Assembly (NCBI GenBank): GCA_003963145.1
Contig: RXJJ01000003.1
Coordinates: 618,565-663,567 of the forward strand
DNA: 45,003 nucleotides
Reading direction: 5' to 3'
Source of the DNA: Bradyrhizobiaceae bacterium
GTDB taxonomy: Bacteria; Pseudomonadota; Alphaproteobacteria; Rhizobiales; Xanthobacteraceae
Position numbers and translations under genes: made by a program
The notes under the pieces: model-generated
Told to the model about the DNA's origin: nothing
Seen by the model: the letters and a program-made list of their open reading frames with translations, nothing else
Databases searched by the model: none
Part shown: positions 21,009 through 28,819 of the stretch, piece after piece
How the letters are laid out: each line of letters starts with the position of its first letter
How positions within the stretch are numbered: position 1 is the first letter of the stretch

Positions 21009-21180
21009 AAAAAAGACCAACTGACGTTGGCCTTGAATTTGGGCCATTGAATTTTGGCCCTTGAATTTTGACGCGTTTTTGAGGGGAAGCTCTGCTGAAT
21101 AGACCCGGTCCCGAAAGCCCCGGGGGGCTGGGGGCTGAGGAATCCGGAGCGATCGAAACCGGGTCATCGCAGAGACTGTT
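21009..21180 (-). ncRNA. Candidate small RNA (unassigned), ending at a minus-strand terminator
   Basis: Inference. On the minus strand GGCCAACGTCAGTTGGTC folds as a 7-bp stem with a GTCA loop (one G-U pair, which would be a mismatch in a plus transcript), followed by TTTTTTG at 21014-21008: a good terminator with no minus-strand gene to serve. Upstream lies a domain closed by CTCTGC/GCAGAG and GACCCGGT/ACCGGGTC pairings (about 21090-21174). The 5' end is a guess and no clear promoter was found. It does not match SRP RNA, tmRNA or RNase P RNA as I know them. Confidence 0.35.
21033..21074. repeat. Three tandem 14-bp repeats
   Basis: Units TTGAATTTGGGCCA, TTGAATTTTGGCCC and TTGAATTTTGACGC follow one another without gaps. 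All share TTGAATTT; the first two also share GGCC, so GGGCC/GGCCC can pair across a unit. AT-rich core inside GC-rich DNA. Confidence 0.8.
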
Positions 21181-21337
21181 TTTTCGCAATCCCGCGCGGC
21201 GGCGGGGGGGCCGAATTCAGGCGGTATTGTGATTTTTTCAACGAGGACGTGATGTCGCGGCGGGCGCAAATTCGGGCTTGCCGGGACGGCTTTCGAGGCG
21301 GATCATGTCAGGGAAATGACGGCAGGAGACGACGCCG

Positions 21338-21703
21338 ATGAGTTTTGGAGCGGGAGACGTGGAGAGCGGGGATAGCCGGACAGTTCGCCCGCCTGACGTC
21401 ACCCTCCCGGTCACCGTCTCCTTCGATCGCCACGAGCTCGGCCGCATCCTCAATCTTTACGGCCGCATGGTCGCCGACGGAGAATGGCGCGATTACGCCA
21501 TCGATTTTCTAAAGGACCGCGCGGTGTTTTCGATCTTCCGCCGCGCCTCGGAGGTTCCGATCTACCGGATCGAGAAGGACCCGCGCCTCGCCCGCAAGCA
21601 AGGCGCTTACAGCGTGATTTCCGCCACCGGGCAAATCCTGCGGCGCGGGCACGAACTCGACCGCGTGCTGCTGGTGATCGACCGCAAGCTGTCGCTGGTG
21701 TAG
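21338..21703 (+). CDS. DUF2794 family protein
   Basis: 121 residues, cytoplasmic, no signal or membrane segment. It matches the small alphaproteobacterial DUF2794 family: VSFDRHELGRILNLYGRMVA, GEWRDYAIDFLKDRAVFSIF and RRASEVPIYRIEKDPRLARK, ending LDRVLLVIDRKLSLV. Function unknown. It has no obvious operon partner; the upstream structured stretch could hold its promoter or a leader. Confidence 0.85.
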   Translation: MSFGAGDVESGDSRTVRPPDVTLPVTVSFDRHELGRILNLYGRMVADGEWRDYAIDFLKDRAVFSIFRRASEVPIYRIEKDPRLARKQGAYSVISATGQILRRGHELDRVLLVIDRKLSLV

Positions 21704-21741
21704 CGCGACTTCCGGCGGCCGAATCCGATTTTCAGAAATAT

Positions 21742-22230
21742 CTAGCCGAACGATCTTTTGTTCTGCCTGCGCAGATAGACGATCTGCGCCGTCAAACCCA
21801 CAATCAGCGCGGCGAGAACGCTGGCCTGGGCTCCGACCAGCAAAGGCGCATGCAGGTCGGTCACAAAAGGATGCCCGTCCGGGACCCGGCGCAGCACTTC
21901 CGTGACCGTCGGCAACATCAAAAGAAATGCGGTAAGGCTCAGGCAGATTGTCTCGACGTATCGTCCGGAGCGTCCGGGAAGAGGAACGTATCCGACGCCA
22001 TAACCGGCAAGCAGGAGCAGCAAGGTCACGGCGCCGATGACGTAACTGACAGGTTCATGCGCCACCAGGAAGACTGTCGCGGCCCCGATCAGCATCGCGG
22101 CAAAGTAGATCATGCCCGCTCCCGAACGCGGCACGATCCGGCCATGGCGAATGAACATGTACGCGGCGACGGGAATGGCAGGGAGGCTGCCGAGCGTGTG
22201 TATCCAGCCGATCGGTGAAATTCCAAACAT
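21742..22230 (-). CDS. Small five-span membrane protein, probable TetR target
   Basis: 162 residues with about five membrane segments (IHTLGSLPAIPVAAYMFI, MIYFAAMLIGAATVFLVA, VIGAVTLLLLLAGYGVGYV, TICLSLTAFLLMLPTVTEVL and SVLAALIVGLTAQIVYL). I do not recognise the family firmly; it resembles small uncharacterised DUF2306-like membrane proteins. A copy of the operator CTACC-N8-GGTAG lies 21 bp before the start, matching the one before the TetR gene, so it is probably repressed by that regulator. Confidence 0.7.
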   Translation of the reverse strand: MFGISPIGWIHTLGSLPAIPVAAYMFIRHGRIVPRSGAGMIYFAAMLIGAATVFLVAHEPVSYVIGAVTLLLLLAGYGVGYVPLPGRSGRYVETICLSLTAFLLMLPTVTEVLRRVPDGHPFVTDLHAPLLVGAQASVLAALIVGLTAQIVYLRRQNKRSFG

Positions 22231-22250
22231 GAAGTTGGTCCTTTCTTTTG

Positions 22251-22268
22251 CTACCTATTAGTTGGTAG
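22251..22268. promoter_or_regulatory. Probable TetR operator 2, before the membrane-protein gene
   Basis: CTACCTATTAGTTGGTAG: inverted repeat CTACC-N8-GGTAG, the same arms and spacing as the operator upstream of the TetR gene (22900-22917). It is 21 bp from the membrane-protein start, so bound protein would block transcription or its early steps. Confidence 0.65.
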
Positions 22269-22306
22269 GTAATTTTGCCAAATTTCATCCCGTTGATGGA
22301 GATGCT

Positions 22307-22891
22307 TCAGGGACGGGAAATGAGGCGCTCCAGTATCGGAGTCGTGATGGTGCGGAATATCACCGGGTCGCCATAGGCCCGGGCTGAAAGCATGGCGCCG
22401 TGGACGCCAGCCATGATGAGCTCCGCCTCGGCTTTCGGCGTCCCGGTCAGGCGAAATTTGCCGAGGCTCGCACCGCGATCCAGAATTGAGGTGAGCCAGG
22501 CCGATAGCGTCCGAAAATGGGCCCGAACCTCGGCCGCCACATCGTCGGGGAGAACCGGAATCTGACTTGCCAGCAAGGCGCAGACACAAATCGGCGCCGA
22601 CGCATCGCTGATGCACCTATCCCAATAGCCGATGTAGGCACGCAACTGCTCGGCCGGATCTGGGATATTTCGCTCCAACGAGGCGATCCCTGCTTCGACC
22701 TCGTTTCGGTACTGAGCGACAAGCGTCCGGACCAGATCCGATTTGCTCGGGAAATAGTGATGAATACTGGCGTTCCGGATGCCGACGACCTTGGAGATGT
22801 CGGCATAGCTAAAGCCGTTGTAGCCGCCAGCGATGATGAGCGCGCGGGCGGAATGCAGGATGGCTTCTGAGGTCGGTGAGGCATTAGCCAT
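22307..22891 (-). CDS. TetR/AcrR-family transcriptional regulator
   Basis: 194 residues. The N-terminal helix-turn-helix is clear (ILHSARALIIAGGYNGFSYA, DISKVVGIRNASIHHYFPSK, SDLVRTLVAQY), ending in the usual HHYF-K motif. The C-terminal ligand domain (WDRCISDASAPICVCALLAS, RFRLTGTPKAEAELIMAGVHG) resembles TetR_C family members with a Cys-containing core, as in YxaF/LmrA-type regulators. Palindromic operators lie just before this gene and before the downstream membrane-protein gene, so autoregulation and control of the neighbour are likely. Inducer unknown. Confidence 0.88.
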   Translation of the reverse strand: MANASPTSEAILHSARALIIAGGYNGFSYADISKVVGIRNASIHHYFPSKSDLVRTLVAQYRNEVEAGIASLERNIPDPAEQLRAYIGYWDRCISDASAPICVCALLASQIPVLPDDVAAEVRAHFRTLSAWLTSILDRGASLGKFRLTGTPKAEAELIMAGVHGAMLSARAYGDPVIFRTITTPILERLISRP

Positions 22892-22899
22892 GAGAAACT

Positions 22900-22917
22900 C
22901 TACCTTCTAGTAGGTAG
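22900..22917. promoter_or_regulatory. Probable TetR operator 1, before the TetR gene
   Basis: CTACCTTCTAGTAGGTAG, a palindrome with only one mismatched pair; the symmetry extends to 22898-22919. It lies 8 bp upstream of the TetR start codon and shares CTACC-N8-GGTAG with the site at 22251-22268. Confidence 0.7.
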
Positions 22918-22964
22918 AGAGTCAAGCGGGTTTCTCGCGTGGGCTGGATGGGCGATGGCCTTAT

Positions 22965-23498
22965 TTATGAAACGGGTGCGGACGTATTTCCGCCTTCGCC
23001 AAGCGCGCGCTGCATCAGGACCGAGTCCAGCCAGCGGCCGAATTTAAAGCCGACATCCGGCAATGTCCCGATCATCTCGAACCCGCAGCGGGCATGCAGG
23101 GCGACCGATGCGGTGTTGGCGGAGTCCCCGATCACCGCGATCATCTGGCGGAAGCCGCGCGCCTGCGATTGTGCGATCAATTCCATCAGCAAGGCGCTGC
23201 CGATCCCCTGCCGCTGATAAGCGGGGGCAAGATAAATCGAGTTCTCAACCGTAAAGCGGTAGGCGGGGCGTGCGCGATAGGGCGCGACATAGGCATAGCC
23301 GGCGACGGCCCCTTCACGTTCGGCAACCAGATAGGAAAAACCGTTGCCGGTGATGTCGGAAAAACGCCGCAGCATTTCGCCGTTATCCGGCGGGGTCAGT
23401 TCAAAGGTCGCGGTCTTGTCGCGGACCTCGACGGCGTAGATTTCGGTGATGGCGGGAATGTCGGCGGTTGTGGCGGGCCGAATTGAGAAGAAAGGCAT
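22965..23498 (-). CDS. GNAT N-acetyltransferase (phosphinothricin-type)
   Basis: 177 residues. Matches the PAT/BAR-like (YncA/MnaT) branch of GNAT acetyltransferases: IRPATTADIPAITEIYAVEV, the segment TATFELTPP, YAYVAPYRARPAYRFTVENS, the acetyl-CoA loop LAPAYQRQGIGSALLMELI and LHARCGFEMIGTLPDVGFKF. Relatives acetylate phosphinothricin, methionine sulfoximine or other amino acids; the true substrate is uncertain. The gene has its own terminator-separated space, upstream of the TetR gene on the same strand. Confidence 0.9.
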   Translation of the reverse strand: MPFFSIRPATTADIPAITEIYAVEVRDKTATFELTPPDNGEMLRRFSDITGNGFSYLVAEREGAVAGYAYVAPYRARPAYRFTVENSIYLAPAYQRQGIGSALLMELIAQSQARGFRQMIAVIGDSANTASVALHARCGFEMIGTLPDVGFKFGRWLDSVLMQRALGEGGNTSAPVS

Positions 23499-23529
23499 TG
23501 GTCAAGATTAGTGGTCTGCCGAAAAAACA

Positions 23530-23556
23530 AAAGCCCCGGCTTTGGGCCGGGGCTTT
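23530..23556. terminator. Strong terminator between the GNAT and Bax-inhibitor-like genes
   Basis: Perfect 11-bp stem AAAGCCCCGGC / GCCGGGGCTTT with loop TTTGG, 22 bp past the stop of the Bax-inhibitor-like gene. On the minus strand the stem is followed by TTGTTTTTTC, a clear U-tract. Confidence 0.85.
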
Positions 23557-23577
23557 CATCATGTGCACACCAAGGTC

Positions 23578-24375
23578 TTAGTTGCGCTGTCCAAGAAGCT
23601 GCAGCAGCAGCGTGAACAGGTTGATGAAGTTCAGGTAGAGCGACAGAGCGCCGGTGATGGCGGCTTTCTCGGCGATCTCGCCACCCTGGGAGGCGTAGCC
23701 GTAGATGTAGTCGTTCTTCAGCCGCTGGGTATCCCAGGCAGTGAGGCCCGCAAACACCAGCACGCCGACGATCGAGATGATGAACTGCAGCGCCGAGGAG
23801 GCGACGAACAGGTTCACCAGGCTCGCGATGATCACGCCGATCAGGCCCATGAACAGGAACGAGCCGATGCCGGTCATGTCGCGCTTGGTGGTGTAGCCGT
23901 AAAGGCTCAGCGCACCGAACGAGGCGGCGGTGATGAAGAACACGCGCACGATCGAGGTGTGCGTGTACACCAGGAAGATCGACGACAGCGACAGGCCCAT
24001 CAGCGCCGAGAACGCCCAGAACAGCAACTGTGCGGTCTGCGGACGCAGGCGGTTAATGCCGAAGGAGATGGCGAACACCATCACCAGCGGGGCAAGAATG
24101 AACAGCCACTTCAGCGGGCTGACGAACATCGCGTAGCCGAACTGCGTCAGATAGGCATTGCCGAAGCGGGCGACCGCCGCACTGGAGTCGGTGGTGACGG
24201 CAGCCATGTACACGCCGAGAGCGGCGAAGCCGGTGATGGCCAAGCCGATCGACATGTAGTTGTAGATTTTGAGCATGTACGAGCGCAGGCCGGCATCGAC
24301 GGCTGCGGCATCGGTGGCACGTCCGGAAGCTGCACGTCCGAACGGCGAAGCGTAGTTGCGATCCAAGTCCGACAT
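23578..24375 (-). CDS. Bax inhibitor-1 / YccA-YbhL family membrane protein
   Basis: 265 residues, seven hydrophobic segments after a polar N-terminal stretch (RNYASPFGRAASGRATDAAA). BI-1 signatures are present: LRSYMLKIYNYMSIGLAITG, TSIVRVFFITAASFGALSLYGYTTKRDMTG, and the closing GALSLYLNFINLFTLLLQLLG. Bacterial members are thought to be calcium-leak channels or partners of membrane protein quality control (E. coli YccA binds FtsH). Monocistronic by its context: own terminator and a possible promoter at 24425-24452. Confidence 0.93.
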   Translation of the reverse strand: MSDLDRNYASPFGRAASGRATDAAAVDAGLRSYMLKIYNYMSIGLAITGFAALGVYMAAVTTDSSAAVARFGNAYLTQFGYAMFVSPLKWLFILAPLVMVFAISFGINRLRPQTAQLLFWAFSALMGLSLSSIFLVYTHTSIVRVFFITAASFGALSLYGYTTKRDMTGIGSFLFMGLIGVIIASLVNLFVASSALQFIISIVGVLVFAGLTAWDTQRLKNDYIYGYASQGGEIAEKAAITGALSLYLNFINLFTLLLQLLGQRN

Positions 24376-24424
24376 TGTCGAAACCCTCGTTGTTGGCTGG
24401 GGCCAAGAATGGTCCGTGGCACCA

Positions 24425-24452
24425 GTTATAAGCTTTTCCCGGGTATCGTCTA
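24425..24452 (-). promoter_or_regulatory. Possible promoter of the Bax-inhibitor-like gene
   Basis: On the minus strand TAGACG and TATAAC are separated by 16 bp, about 50 bp before the start codon. Only approximate matches to a housekeeping promoter. Confidence 0.3.
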
Positions 24453-24591
24453 TGACGCCATCACGTTCATTACAAAGAAGATAGCGTCCGCCGACCCTGG
24501 CTTGTCAGGTTATGTGGGAAACTAACATATTTCCCGCAAGCCGGGACGCGCGGCTAGATGTCGCAAAACCTCACTTCGCCGTTACAAATTG

Positions 24592-27147
24592 TCATAAGTT
24601 ACGAAGGACTTCTGCGGGCTTTTTATGAAGGGCCAGTAATGTGCCCGCAAGCCCGAGGCCAATTGTCACAACCAGGGCGGCGAGCACCACAAGGCCCGCG
24701 CTTTGCGCCTCCCAGACGAAGCTGAGATTCATCAGCCGGGTCACGATCTGCCACGCCGCAACCGAGCCTGCCGCAACGCCAAAGATCGCGGTGGCAAGGC
24801 CGATCATGAGATATTCGAGCACATAGGCGCCGACCAGCCGCCCCCGCGTAGCGCCGAGGGTTTTGAGAATCACGGCATCGTAAACCCGATGGCGGTGGCC
24901 GGCGGCGAGCGCGCCGCCCAGAACCATCAGCGCAGCGATCAGCGTGACCGAACTGGCGCCGCGGATTGCCAGAACGAGATTGGTCACCACCTTGCCGACG
25001 CTCAGCAGCGCGTCGCGCACCCGCACGCTGGTTACCGATGGGTAGGCGATGGCGACCGCCCGGATCAGCCGGGCATCGTTCGCCGCGCTCGGATTGGGCT
25101 CGGTCAGTGTGGCGACATTGGTATGCGGCGCTCCTTTGAAGGCATTCGGCGAGAACACCAGCACAAGATTAATCCCGAGGCTCTGCCAGTCGACGGTGCG
25201 CAGATTGGTGATCCTCGCCGTCACGTCGCGGCCGAGCACGTTGACGGTGATGTCGTCTCCGATCTTCAGGCCAAGGCCGTCGGCGATCTTCTTCTCGAGG
25301 GAGACCTGCGGCATGCCGCTTAACCCGGGCTCCCACCATTTGCCCTCGACGACCTTCGAGCCGGCGGGCACGGTGTCGGTGTAACTGATGCCGCGGTCGC
25401 TCTGCAGCACCCATTCGGTATCCTGCGAGGGTTTGAGGTCCTCGGCGCGCACGCCCTTGGCCGCGACAATCCGCCCGCGCAGCATCGGCACGTTTTCAAC
25501 GCTTGCGTCCGGCTGCGTCTGTTTCAGGAACTCGCCGAAGCGGTCGGCTTCGCCGGCGGGAATGTCGATGAAATAAAAGGACGGCGCGCGATCCGGCAGC
25601 GCGGCCATGAATTGCCGGCGCAGATTGCCGTCGATTTGGGTGATCGTCACCAGCACCGCGAGGCCAAGCCCGAGCGACATCACGACCGACGGTGTCAGCG
25701 CGGCGGGACGGTGGATGTTGGCGAGCGCGAGCCGCAGCATGGTGAAGCGCGGGCGCGGCAGCCGTCTCGCGATGGCCATCAGCAGCGAGGCGATGGCGCG
25801 CAGCAGGGCGAAGACGCCGAGACTCGCGGCGACGAACACCGCCGCGACGCGCTTGTCGTAGGAAAGGCCGATGGCGACGGCAGCCAGCAGGATCGCAACG
25901 AACGCCGTCATCACGATGTATTGCCGGCGCGGCCAGCGGAAGTCGGGACTGACGCCTTCGCGAAACAGCGCCGCCACTGGCACGTCGTGCGCGCGCGCCA
26001 GAGGCCACATCGCGAACGCCAACGCGGTGAGCAGGCCGTAGATGAAGGCGAGCAGCAGTTCGTAAGGGTGAAATGTCGGATCGACAGGCAGCGGCAAAAG
26101 ATCGCCGAACAACGCGGCGAGAATGAAGGGCAGCGCCGCGCCGATTGCGAGCCCGATCATCGCGCCGATGACCGCGAGCAGCAGGACCTGCGCAAGGTAG
26201 ATCGCGAACACCTCGCGCGCGGTCGCGCCCATGGCCTTGAAGGTTGCGATCACATCGCGCCTGGCGTCGAGATGGCTTTTCACCGCATTGGCGACACCGA
26301 CGCCGCCGACCAGAAGCGCAGCGAGGCCGACCAAAGTGAGGAATTGGGTGAAGCGGGTAATGCTGCGTTCGAGCTGCGGCGAGGCGTTGGTCTTGCTGCG
26401 GATTTCCCAGCCCGCCTGCGGCAGCGCCTTGCGCGATTCGTCGATCAGGTGGTCGGCGGACGCGCCATCGGGCAGCAGCACGCGATAGACCCAGCGCACC
26501 AGCGATCCGGGCTGCAAGAGGCCGGTGGCGCGCAACGCGTCGATGCTAATGAGAAAGCGCGGACCGAAGCCGATGCCGCTGGAGAGCTTGTCCGGTTCGC
26601 TGGTGACGGTCGCGCGGATCACGAAAGGAATGTTTCCGACCGTGACGCTGTCACCGATCTTCAGTCCGAGACGGTCGAGCAGCACCGGATCGGCCGCTGC
26701 GCCATAGACGCCGTTACGCCGCGCAAAAATATCTTCGAGCGGCAGTTGCGGATCGCGCGCGACCTCGCCGAGCGCGGGAAAGGTGGAATCGACGGCCTTG
26801 ATGTCGATCAGCGCCGGCTCGCCGCTCGCCGCGCGCGCCATGCCGCGCAGCGTCGCCATCGCGGAGATCTTTCCGTGCCTGTCCAGAAACGCGCGTTCGT
26901 CCGGTGTAGCCTCGCGCTGGAAAAGCGAAAACGACACGTCGCCGCCGAGCAGGACGCGGCCCTGATGTTCGAGGCTCTCGCTAAGGCTGCCGGACACCGA
27001 ACCGACGCCGGCGATTGCCATCACGCCGAGCGCGATGCAGGCGACGAACACGTAGAAGCCGCGCAGGCCGCTGCGCAACTCGCGCAGCGCAAAGCGCAGC
27101 GGCAGGAAGCCTGTACGGTGCTCCCGATAGGACGTCGTCAATGTCAT
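24592..27147 (-). CDS. ABC transporter permease, YbbP-type
   Basis: 851 residues, large two-module permease of the FtsX/MacB superfamily. About ten membrane segments: one near the N terminus (FYVFVACIALGVMAIAGVGSV), three in the first FtsX block (LVGLAALLVGGVGVANAVK onwards, near residues 270-390), a pair in the middle, and three in the C-terminal FtsX block. Long periplasmic domains with MacB-like folds lie between (for example LPQVSLEKKIADGL region). Overlaps the ATPase gene by 4 bp. In E. coli ybbAP is similarly divergent from tesA. Substrate unknown; lipid or lysophospholipid export is a common guess. Inner membrane. Confidence 0.92.
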   Translation of the reverse strand: MTLTTSYREHRTGFLPLRFALRELRSGLRGFYVFVACIALGVMAIAGVGSVSGSLSESLEHQGRVLLGGDVSFSLFQREATPDERAFLDRHGKISAMATLRGMARAASGEPALIDIKAVDSTFPALGEVARDPQLPLEDIFARRNGVYGAAADPVLLDRLGLKIGDSVTVGNIPFVIRATVTSEPDKLSSGIGFGPRFLISIDALRATGLLQPGSLVRWVYRVLLPDGASADHLIDESRKALPQAGWEIRSKTNASPQLERSITRFTQFLTLVGLAALLVGGVGVANAVKSHLDARRDVIATFKAMGATAREVFAIYLAQVLLLAVIGAMIGLAIGAALPFILAALFGDLLPLPVDPTFHPYELLLAFIYGLLTALAFAMWPLARAHDVPVAALFREGVSPDFRWPRRQYIVMTAFVAILLAAVAIGLSYDKRVAAVFVAASLGVFALLRAIASLLMAIARRLPRPRFTMLRLALANIHRPAALTPSVVMSLGLGLAVLVTITQIDGNLRRQFMAALPDRAPSFYFIDIPAGEADRFGEFLKQTQPDASVENVPMLRGRIVAAKGVRAEDLKPSQDTEWVLQSDRGISYTDTVPAGSKVVEGKWWEPGLSGMPQVSLEKKIADGLGLKIGDDITVNVLGRDVTARITNLRTVDWQSLGINLVLVFSPNAFKGAPHTNVATLTEPNPSAANDARLIRAVAIAYPSVTSVRVRDALLSVGKVVTNLVLAIRGASSVTLIAALMVLGGALAAGHRHRVYDAVILKTLGATRGRLVGAYVLEYLMIGLATAIFGVAAGSVAAWQIVTRLMNLSFVWEAQSAGLVVLAALVVTIGLGLAGTLLALHKKPAEVLRNL

Positions 27148-27893
27148 TTGAGTGACGCCGTTTCGACCCAGCTTCGTTCGCCCGCCGGCCCGTCGATCCG
27201 GCCCGAGCGCAGCCGCACGACGCGGTCGCAGCGCTGCGCCAGCGCGTGGTCATGCGTCACCAGCACCAGTGTCATGCCGCGCTCGCGGTGATTTGAGAAC
27301 AACAGGTCGACGATCTGCTGGCCGGTGGTCTCGTCGAGGTTGCCGGTTGGCTCGTCGGCGACGAGGATTGCAGGATCGGGTGCGAGCGCGCGGGCGAGTG
27401 CCACCCGCTGTTGCTCACCTCCGGAAAGCTGCGCGGGATAATGATGCAGCCGCCCGCCGAGCCCGACCGCCTGCAGCTCCTGCGCGGCACGCTCATGCGC
27501 GTCGCTGCGTCCTGCGAGTTCGAGCGGCACCGCGACGTTCTCCAGCGCCGTCATGGTCGGGATCAGATGAAACGATTGAAACACGATGCCGACATTGCGG
27601 CCGCGAAACCGCGCCAGCGCGTCTTCGTCGAGGGCGTTGAAAGAGGTGCCGTCGACCACCACTTTTCCATTGTCGGGGCGTTCCAGCCCCGCCATCACCA
27701 TCAAAAGGGTGGATTTCCCCGATCCAGATGGTCCGATCAGTCCGACGGCCTCACCGGAGGCCACGCGCAGGCTGACATCTTTCAGGATGTGCACGCGCGC
27801 TGCGCCGGTGCCGAGCGACAGATTGACGCCGGAAATGGCGATGATGTCAGGCTCCGGACTGGAGGGAGACGAGGGTTTTATGGGATTGTCCAT
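27144..27893 (-). CDS. ABC transporter ATP-binding protein, YbbA/LolD-type
   Basis: 249 residues. Walker [21 protein letters not shown]-loop [20 protein letters not shown], signature [15 protein letters not shown], Walker [14 protein letters not shown], and the H-loop [15 protein letters not shown]: a complete ATPase of the MacB/LolD/YbbA branch. Pairs with the YbbP-type permease downstream (4-bp overlap). The start codon overlaps that of the divergent esterase (see CATG at 27891-27894); no good ribosome site is visible before it. Confidence 0.95.
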   Translation of the reverse strand: MDNPIKPSSPSSPEPDIIAISGVNLSLGTGAARVHILKDVSLRVASGEAVGLIGPSGSGKSTLLMVMAGLERPDNGKVVVDGTSFNALDEDALARFRGRNVGIVFQSFHLIPTMTALENVAVPLELAGRSDAHERAAQELQAVGLGGRLHHYPAQLSGGEQQRVALARALAPDPAILVADEPTGNLDETTGQQIVDLLFSNHRERGMTLVLVTHDHALAQRCDRVVRLRSGRIDGPAGERSWVETASLK

Positions 27894-28626
27894 GCGATTT
27901 TCATATGGTGGGCGGCGCGCGTTAATCGAGGGGTTGAAGTTTGCCCCGATGGCTGCGCCGCTGCTGGGGGCTCTGATAGGAATAACAGTGGCGATGAACG
28001 ATCCGGCTGCGGCGCAAACCTCCGGCGCGGCGCGTTCGGCGCCAATCAGGCTCGCCGTTCTGGGCGATTCCTTGACCGCCGGTTACGGGTTGCCCTCCGG
28101 CGCGGCGTTTCCGGCGCGGCTTCAGCTGGCCCTGAAAGAAAAGGGCATTGAAACCGATATGGTCAATGCTGGCGTGTCGGGTGACACCACATCGGGCGGC
28201 CGCGACCGGCTCGACTGGTCGATCCCGGAAGGCACCGAAGCGGTGATCGTCGAGCTCGGCGCCAACGACGCGCTGCGCGGCATCGATCCGAAGGTGAGCC
28301 GTGCCGCGCTCGACGATATCCTCAGGAAACTGAAGGCGCGCAACATTGCCGTTTTGTTGTGCGGCATGTACGCGCCGCCGAATTTCGGTTCCGACTACGC
28401 GAAGGCGTTCAACGCGATCTACCCGGACCTTGCGAAGGCTCATGATGTGCCGCTGTATCCGTTCTTTCTGAACGGCGTTGTCGGCGTCACCGATCTCAAT
28501 CAGCATGACGGACTGCATCCGACGGCCGCAGGGGTTGACGTGATCGTTAAGCAGATCCTGCCCACGGTGGAGGCATTTTTGAAGCCGCTGGACCGTGTCG
28601 CCAGGACCTCCACCAAGACGTTCTGA
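27892..28626 (+). CDS. SGNH/GDSL arylesterase, TesA-like
   Basis: 244 residues from ATG 27892. The GDSL blocks are complete: LAVLGDSLTAGYG (nucleophile Ser), NAGVSGDTTSGG, VELGANDALRG and DGLHPTAAGVD (catalytic Asp-His). It matches the TesA branch of multifunctional thioesterase/protease-1/lysophospholipase L1. A signal peptide lies in FAPMAAPLLGALIGITVAM...AAAQ, so it is periplasmic; an alternative start at ATG 27949 would give a more usual short n-region. The order tesA divergent from ybbAP matches E. coli. Confidence 0.9.
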   Translation: MRFSYGGRRALIEGLKFAPMAAPLLGALIGITVAMNDPAAAQTSGAARSAPIRLAVLGDSLTAGYGLPSGAAFPARLQLALKEKGIETDMVNAGVSGDTTSGGRDRLDWSIPEGTEAVIVELGANDALRGIDPKVSRAALDDILRKLKARNIAVLLCGMYAPPNFGSDYAKAFNAIYPDLAKAHDVPLYPFFLNGVVGVTDLNQHDGLHPTAAGVDVIVKQILPTVEAFLKPLDRVARTSTKTF

Positions 28627-28683
28627 CAAGACGTTTTGGTGACGAAATGCGGAGCCGATGTTTCGTTGCTTCGCATCGTCATG

Positions 28684-28705
28684 TTCAGGCGTTAAAACGT
28701 CTGAA
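28684..28705. repeat. 22-bp palindrome between the esterase and thpR
   Basis: Arms TTCAGGCGTT and AACGTCTGAA around a central AA, with one G-T pair. Not followed by a T-run, so not an ordinary terminator; it may be a regulator site. Confidence 0.5.
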
Positions 28706-28819
28706 GTGATTCGTCGCGCGTGATTCGCGGCAGGACTTGTGCAGTCAGACCTGGTTAAGGCTCGGCCTGTATAGTTGGCGCGATCATGGACTTTCCTCTT
28801 CTGCATCGGGGGTGTCGTG

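Larger units (their letters stand above)
20921..21337. other. 417-bp gene-free stretch with structured DNA
   Basis: No convincing protein gene. It holds, in order: a weak possible DUF1223 terminator (20945-20972), a minus-strand terminator (21009-21032), three 14-bp tandem repeats (21033-21074), and a long inverted structure (about 21090-21174) with a T-run after it on plus. Open frames crossing it on the minus strand are Pro/Arg/Ser-rich and look non-coding. Confidence 0.7.

Noticed and set aside
21086-21190. Known RNA such as SRP RNA, 6S RNA or tmRNA
   Set aside because: The conserved SRP loop (GGTC..GGAA..AGCAG) is absent, the neighbours differ from those of 6S or tmRNA genes, and the 100-170 nt fold does not fit either; left unassigned.
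20763-21269. Minus-strand open frames across the gap after the DUF1223 gene
   Set aside because: Pro/Arg/Ser-rich, partly antisense to a real gene and crossing a terminator and tandem repeats; a non-coding RNA explains the structure better.
25612-27291. 559-codon open frame antisense to the YbbP permease
   Set aside because: Arg/Gln/Asp/His-rich shadow of the permease's third-position GC bias; no domain or ribosome site.
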